NCBI RefSeq assembly: GCF_037975245.1
Contig: NC_092583.1
Span: 8,889,764 to 8,953,763, forward strand
DNA from: Apostichopus japonicus
Taxonomy: Eukaryota > Echinodermata > Holothuroidea > Aspidochirotida > Stichopodidae
Reading direction: 5' to 3'
Length of the DNA: 64,000 nt
Below, piece after piece: positions 60,693 to 64,000 of this stretch. Below the pieces are notes generated by a model. That model saw only the letters and a program-made list of their open reading frames with translations. It had not been told where the DNA came from and did not search any database. The position numbers were made by a program, and so were the translations under genes. How positions within the stretch are numbered: position 1 is the stretch's first letter; every line of letters starts with the position of its first letter.

Positions 60693-60963
60693 AGTGACAT
60701 CATGACTTTTCAGAACCTCCTGATGTGCTCAGAGTCATTGGTTGAGAAAAAAAGCTGTAAGAAGCTACTTGACTACTTTGAAGTTCCAGCTAAGAAATCA
60801 AAGGGCTTTATAAAGAGTGATACACCCTTTTCATCTCTTGTCCACTATCTGAAAGAGGCAGGGAAGGTTTCTGTTGATGACATCAACTATTTAATGAGAG
60901 CATGCTCTGACAAAGGACTGAGTAAATTGATGGTAGTTTTGACCCTCTACCAACAAGCTCAAG
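60693..60963 (+). CDS. Gene C DED-like exon
   Basis: The acceptor is gttatag and the donor gtatgt, phase 0 to 1. The translation has FQNLLMCSESLVEKKSCKKL, then FSSLVHYLKEAGKVSVDDIN, then LSKLMVVLTLYQQ. This is the DED pattern of helix 1, helix 4-5 (L-x-x-x-G-x-V/I-x-x-x-D/N) and helix 6. The RxDL motif of many DEDs is not seen. In gene A the matching exon would lie left of the window. Confidence 0.72.
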
Positions 60964-63157
60964 GTATGTTTATATCAGAGAGCTTGAAAGTTAAATATGC
61001 TATGAACTGAAAAAAAATTCAAATGCATTGCCAACACATATAATAGATGCAATTTTAGGTAATATATCATTGTATTAACTTATCTTTATTAACCCATTGT
61101 TGATAAGAAAAAGACCCTCCATCAACACCATTTGATACAAATAATGTGGTAAATAAGTTGGGGAAAAATCTAATAACAGCAATTGCCTGTAAAATACTTA
61201 AAACCCAGAAAGAGAAACCAATGTAGATGTCAAGGTCTTACATAACAGTCAAATCTTTGGATAGGTATGTAACTTATAATAGGATATACTCAAAAGTTTA
61301 TGTTCAGACAAGATTGGTAAAATTTGGGAATTTCCTTTCCTTTTGAAATTGATAACTCAATATCTTTGATAGATTGGAGGTTCATTGAAGGGTCTTAACT
61401 TTGGTAAATTGCTCAGAAGTAGGGCCAAAATCAAAACCAAGTCAATTTGCAGTGCCACCTCTAATAACATGCTAAAGTTGGACACAAATTTGAGCTCACT
61501 AAATTTGGTGCAAGTTTGTCACAATATTTTCCGGAAAGGTTGTACAGCATAAATAATTAACATACATTGAACTGTGTATATTAACATAACCAAATCTCTT
61601 GGGTTGAAGAAAATCTTTAACCATGTTTGCATCTTATATGTTTGTTTCAGATTCAAAGTTTACCAAAACAGTACTAAAAGATCAACTAAAGGCATTAGAA
61701 GACAAAAGACAGTTACTCTCTCACAAACTAACTGAATCAGAAAATGAAAAACAACAGCTCACTGACAGACTAAAGATAACAGAGGAGGAAAGACAACAGC
61801 TGTCTGAAAGACTAAAGACAACAGAGGAGGAAAGACAACAATATACATCGACGGCAACAGAGGAGGAAAGACAACAATTCAAAGATACATTGAAGGCAAC
61901 AGTGGAGGGAAGACTTCAGCAGCAGAAAGAGGTTAGATTTCACATATCATGTGATTATAGATATCTGATGACCACGGTACCTAATTTGGGTCATGAGAAA
62001 TTTATTTACTATCAACAAGATGACCTCTCTGTTTGATCTAGTGGTGTAACAGTGAGTTTGTAGTTTACCATTCCAAACACAACATGTTTTTTTTCAGAAA
62101 TTAGGGAATGTTTATGATGTCAACATTAGAGGTCTAATGATAAACATATTTACAGCTCTTTGTCTCAAGGATTTTTGTGCAAGCGTGATATTTAGTTAAT
62201 ATGATGTAAATTTTAGTATTTACATATTAATAGAGGTCAAAGGTCATTGAGGGTTAAGCAAGGTCAATCAATGTATGTAAAGGTAAGACAATCAAGAAGT
62301 GGAAATTTAAAAAAAGATCCTTCTAGGCGTAAAACTTTCACATCACAAGTAAAAGATCTCTATTGTATTTAAATCTTTAAGTTCTTCACCTAGTATACAG
62401 GTCTCTCTTGATTCACACAGGTAAAAATATTTAATTTCTTTATATCAGTGACAGATCTTTCAGAGGGATGCAATGTATGGTGGAATGTTTTGTTTATATG
62501 GAAGTTCTCTACTAAACTGAAGTTATACCACATTGTCCCAATTGTTAAAGTTCACTAGCAAAACTATGTATGTGCTATTGCACAATATGTAGTAGATTAA
62601 ATCATATTATGGGACTCATTGACCATCAAAACATAAAATTAATCAAACAAATTTATATAATTGAACGTCTGTCCTTCAATGTGATAGGGCTACATTCATT
62701 TTACAAAGACAGTTGTTCGGCCACCATTCCTGGAAGTTTCTTTTGGAAGTTAGGTCACAGATCTCTGCATTAATTTACTTTGAACATGTGATTTCTCTGA
62801 GGCAGGTAGTAAATGTGCAGTAGTCACATCCTCAGGTAAAGATCAAAATATTATCAGTTCAGCCTGCCTGAAAATAATGTGAAGGAATTTGTCAACTTGG
62901 AGAATATGTTCCCTTTAGACCTGAGATACTTCAATGCTAGTATACATTTTAATATGTGGCAAGTAATCACTGGGAGGTGCATCCCTCTTGTCTCATTCAC
63001 TGTGCTATTTACATTACAGGAGCTGGAAGAGGCTAAATCAAGTCTGAGAGCTACAAAAGATGAACTTGTGAAGTCTCAACTGGAATATGCCACAGAATCC
63101 ATGGCCTTACAAGAGGTCTTGAAGCAGACTAGGGAAGCCTTGAATCAGCAAGAATTG
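60693..63157 (+). CDS. Gene C: DED and coiled-coil exons, paralogue of gene A (3' part outside window)
   Basis: Three exons join in phase: 60693-60963, 61651-61931 and 63020-63157. The first encodes a DED-like six-helix domain, and the next two a coiled coil almost identical to gene A. Introns are also homologous to gene A (164-2610 against 61297-64000). The death-fold/ZU5/UPA exons are expected beyond the window, by analogy. The first ATG is at 60702, but the frame is open back to the acceptor, so the exon may instead be internal and spliced from the propeller exon at 46073-46940. Confidence 0.75.
61651..61931 (+). CDS. Gene C coiled-coil exon
   Basis: The exon is 281 nt, phase 1 to 0, open throughout, with acceptor tttcag and donor gttaga. 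It encodes Glu/Lys/Gln heptads (TEEERQQLSERLKTTEEERQ). It is shorter than the gene A copy (434 nt) because it has fewer repeat units. It provides the intact reference frame that reveals the two indels in gene A. Confidence 0.85.
63020..63157 (+). CDS. Gene C second coiled-coil exon
   Basis: The exon has 46 codons, phase 0 at both ends, between acattacag and gtaatg. It is nearly identical in protein to gene A exon 1619-1756. Confidence 0.87.
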
Positions 63158-63182
63158 GTAATGCCCCTTTCATACTTTCCCA

Positions 63183-63780
63183 GATCGGGCAACGATTTGG
63201 AACAATCCGTAGTGCAAAGCGATGATGCGCATCCAGAACGGGTTGTTACGGGTTGATATGGGTCCAGTATGGGTTACTACGGCGTTGTTACAGGTTGATA
63301 AGGATTGTTACAGATAGATTCCCGGGTCTATCCCGTATATGTACGTATAACTTACGGGTTCCAATATTGTTTTCTACGGGCTGTTACATATCAATGACGG
63401 GTTTAATATTACCAACCCTTCACAACATGTTCAAACCCGTAGCAAGTTGTATCAAGCCGTAGTGTATACGTGCCAATACTTGGCACGATCTGTTTCTATA
63501 TGTAACAACAGATCACATGATCACACCTTACATGGTCCACTACATAGGGTTGCTACATAGCGTCTACTGGTTGTCTACTGGTTCTACGGGTCCTCCTACA
63601 GTGTTTTTGATCCTTGGTTAGACTCGAAAGTGTTTAAACAATTTCAATACTTTTCCACGTATCTGAAGGCCGCTACAGATCGGTACGGGTTGCCACAGAT
63701 AGCTACGGAACATCCCGGTTCATGGTAGATCAGACCCATGGATCATGTGCCGGATGTACCGATCAGGCAAGACCGGGCGT
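63183..63780. repeat. ACGGGT-rich intronic repeat, copy 2
   Basis: Counterpart of 1786-2411, directly after the homologous coiled-coil exon. It ends with the same block around ggatgtaccgat and gcaagaccggg. Confidence 0.5.
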
Positions 63781-64000
63781 GTGATCTGGTAAAGTGTAAA
63801 ATGTGCTTTAAAAGTATGATTAAGTTTAGTAAGTGAATTATTACTATAGAATCGTGTGTATGTGCACCAGTTTACCATCAGTAGAAAAGAAGTTTATGAA
63901 GTTTGGAAAATATTGTGACTAGACTATACTAATGTGTTGAATTTATGATAAAATATTCCACAGTTGAAGGTATTACAAGGTGACAACATAATCTTGAGCT

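Overview
The window is eukaryotic and almost certainly from a marine invertebrate deuterostome. Coding sequence is split into short exons with GT-AG borders and conserved phase, introns run up to several kb, and the rest is AT-rich DNA full of (TA)n tracts, MITE-like repeats, a CR1/Jockey-type LINE and tandem arrays. ZU5, UPA and death-fold modules expanded as tandem genes are known from echinoderms, amphioxus and some lophotrochozoans. I favour an echinoderm, but that is inference from style and not a proven assignment.

Layout. (1) 532-15971, plus strand: a nearly complete multi-exon gene (gene A). It encodes a coiled coil, a death-fold domain, ZU5, UPA, a death-fold domain, a UBA-like segment, a second ZU5, a second UPA and a third death-fold domain. 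Every exon junction from 1619 to the stop keeps reading frame. (2) About 16-23 kb: 3' UTR, microsatellites, a candidate solo LTR and a promoter-proximal hairpin. (3) 23233-28338, plus: gene B, five exons whose phases join into a 905-residue protein kinase with a long disordered N-terminal part and a heptad-repeat exon. (4) 29.7-30.3 kb: a minisatellite. (5) 32.1-36.1 kb: a broken partial copy of gene B (B'), abutted by a defective LINE on the minus strand. (6) About 36.5 kb: a tRNA-headed repeat carrying a hammerhead ribozyme motif. (7) 38.2-46.9 kb, plus: gene D, with a short ATG exon spliced in phase to an 868-base beta-propeller-like exon. Its 7-kb intron holds a 4.8-kb CACTA-like element that contains a giant inverted repeat. 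(8) 47-57 kb: tandem arrays and a 6.76-kb Mutator-like element with a perfect 9-bp target duplication, filled with a 180-bp satellite. (9) 60693 to the end, plus: gene C, a DED-like exon followed by coiled-coil exons. These are clear paralogues of the start of gene A, so the two ends of the window are tandem duplicates.

How it may fit together. Genes A and C belong to a death-fold/ZU5/UPA adaptor family related in module content to UNC5, ankyrin and PIDD. The gene D propeller exon ends in phase 0, and the DED exon of gene C opens in phase 0 with no intervening stop. D and C may therefore be one gene: propeller, DED, coiled coil, then death-fold/ZU5/UPA modules beyond the window. A kinase gene lies between the two paralogues. 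The idea that all these products act in one innate-immune or cell-death pathway is inference only.
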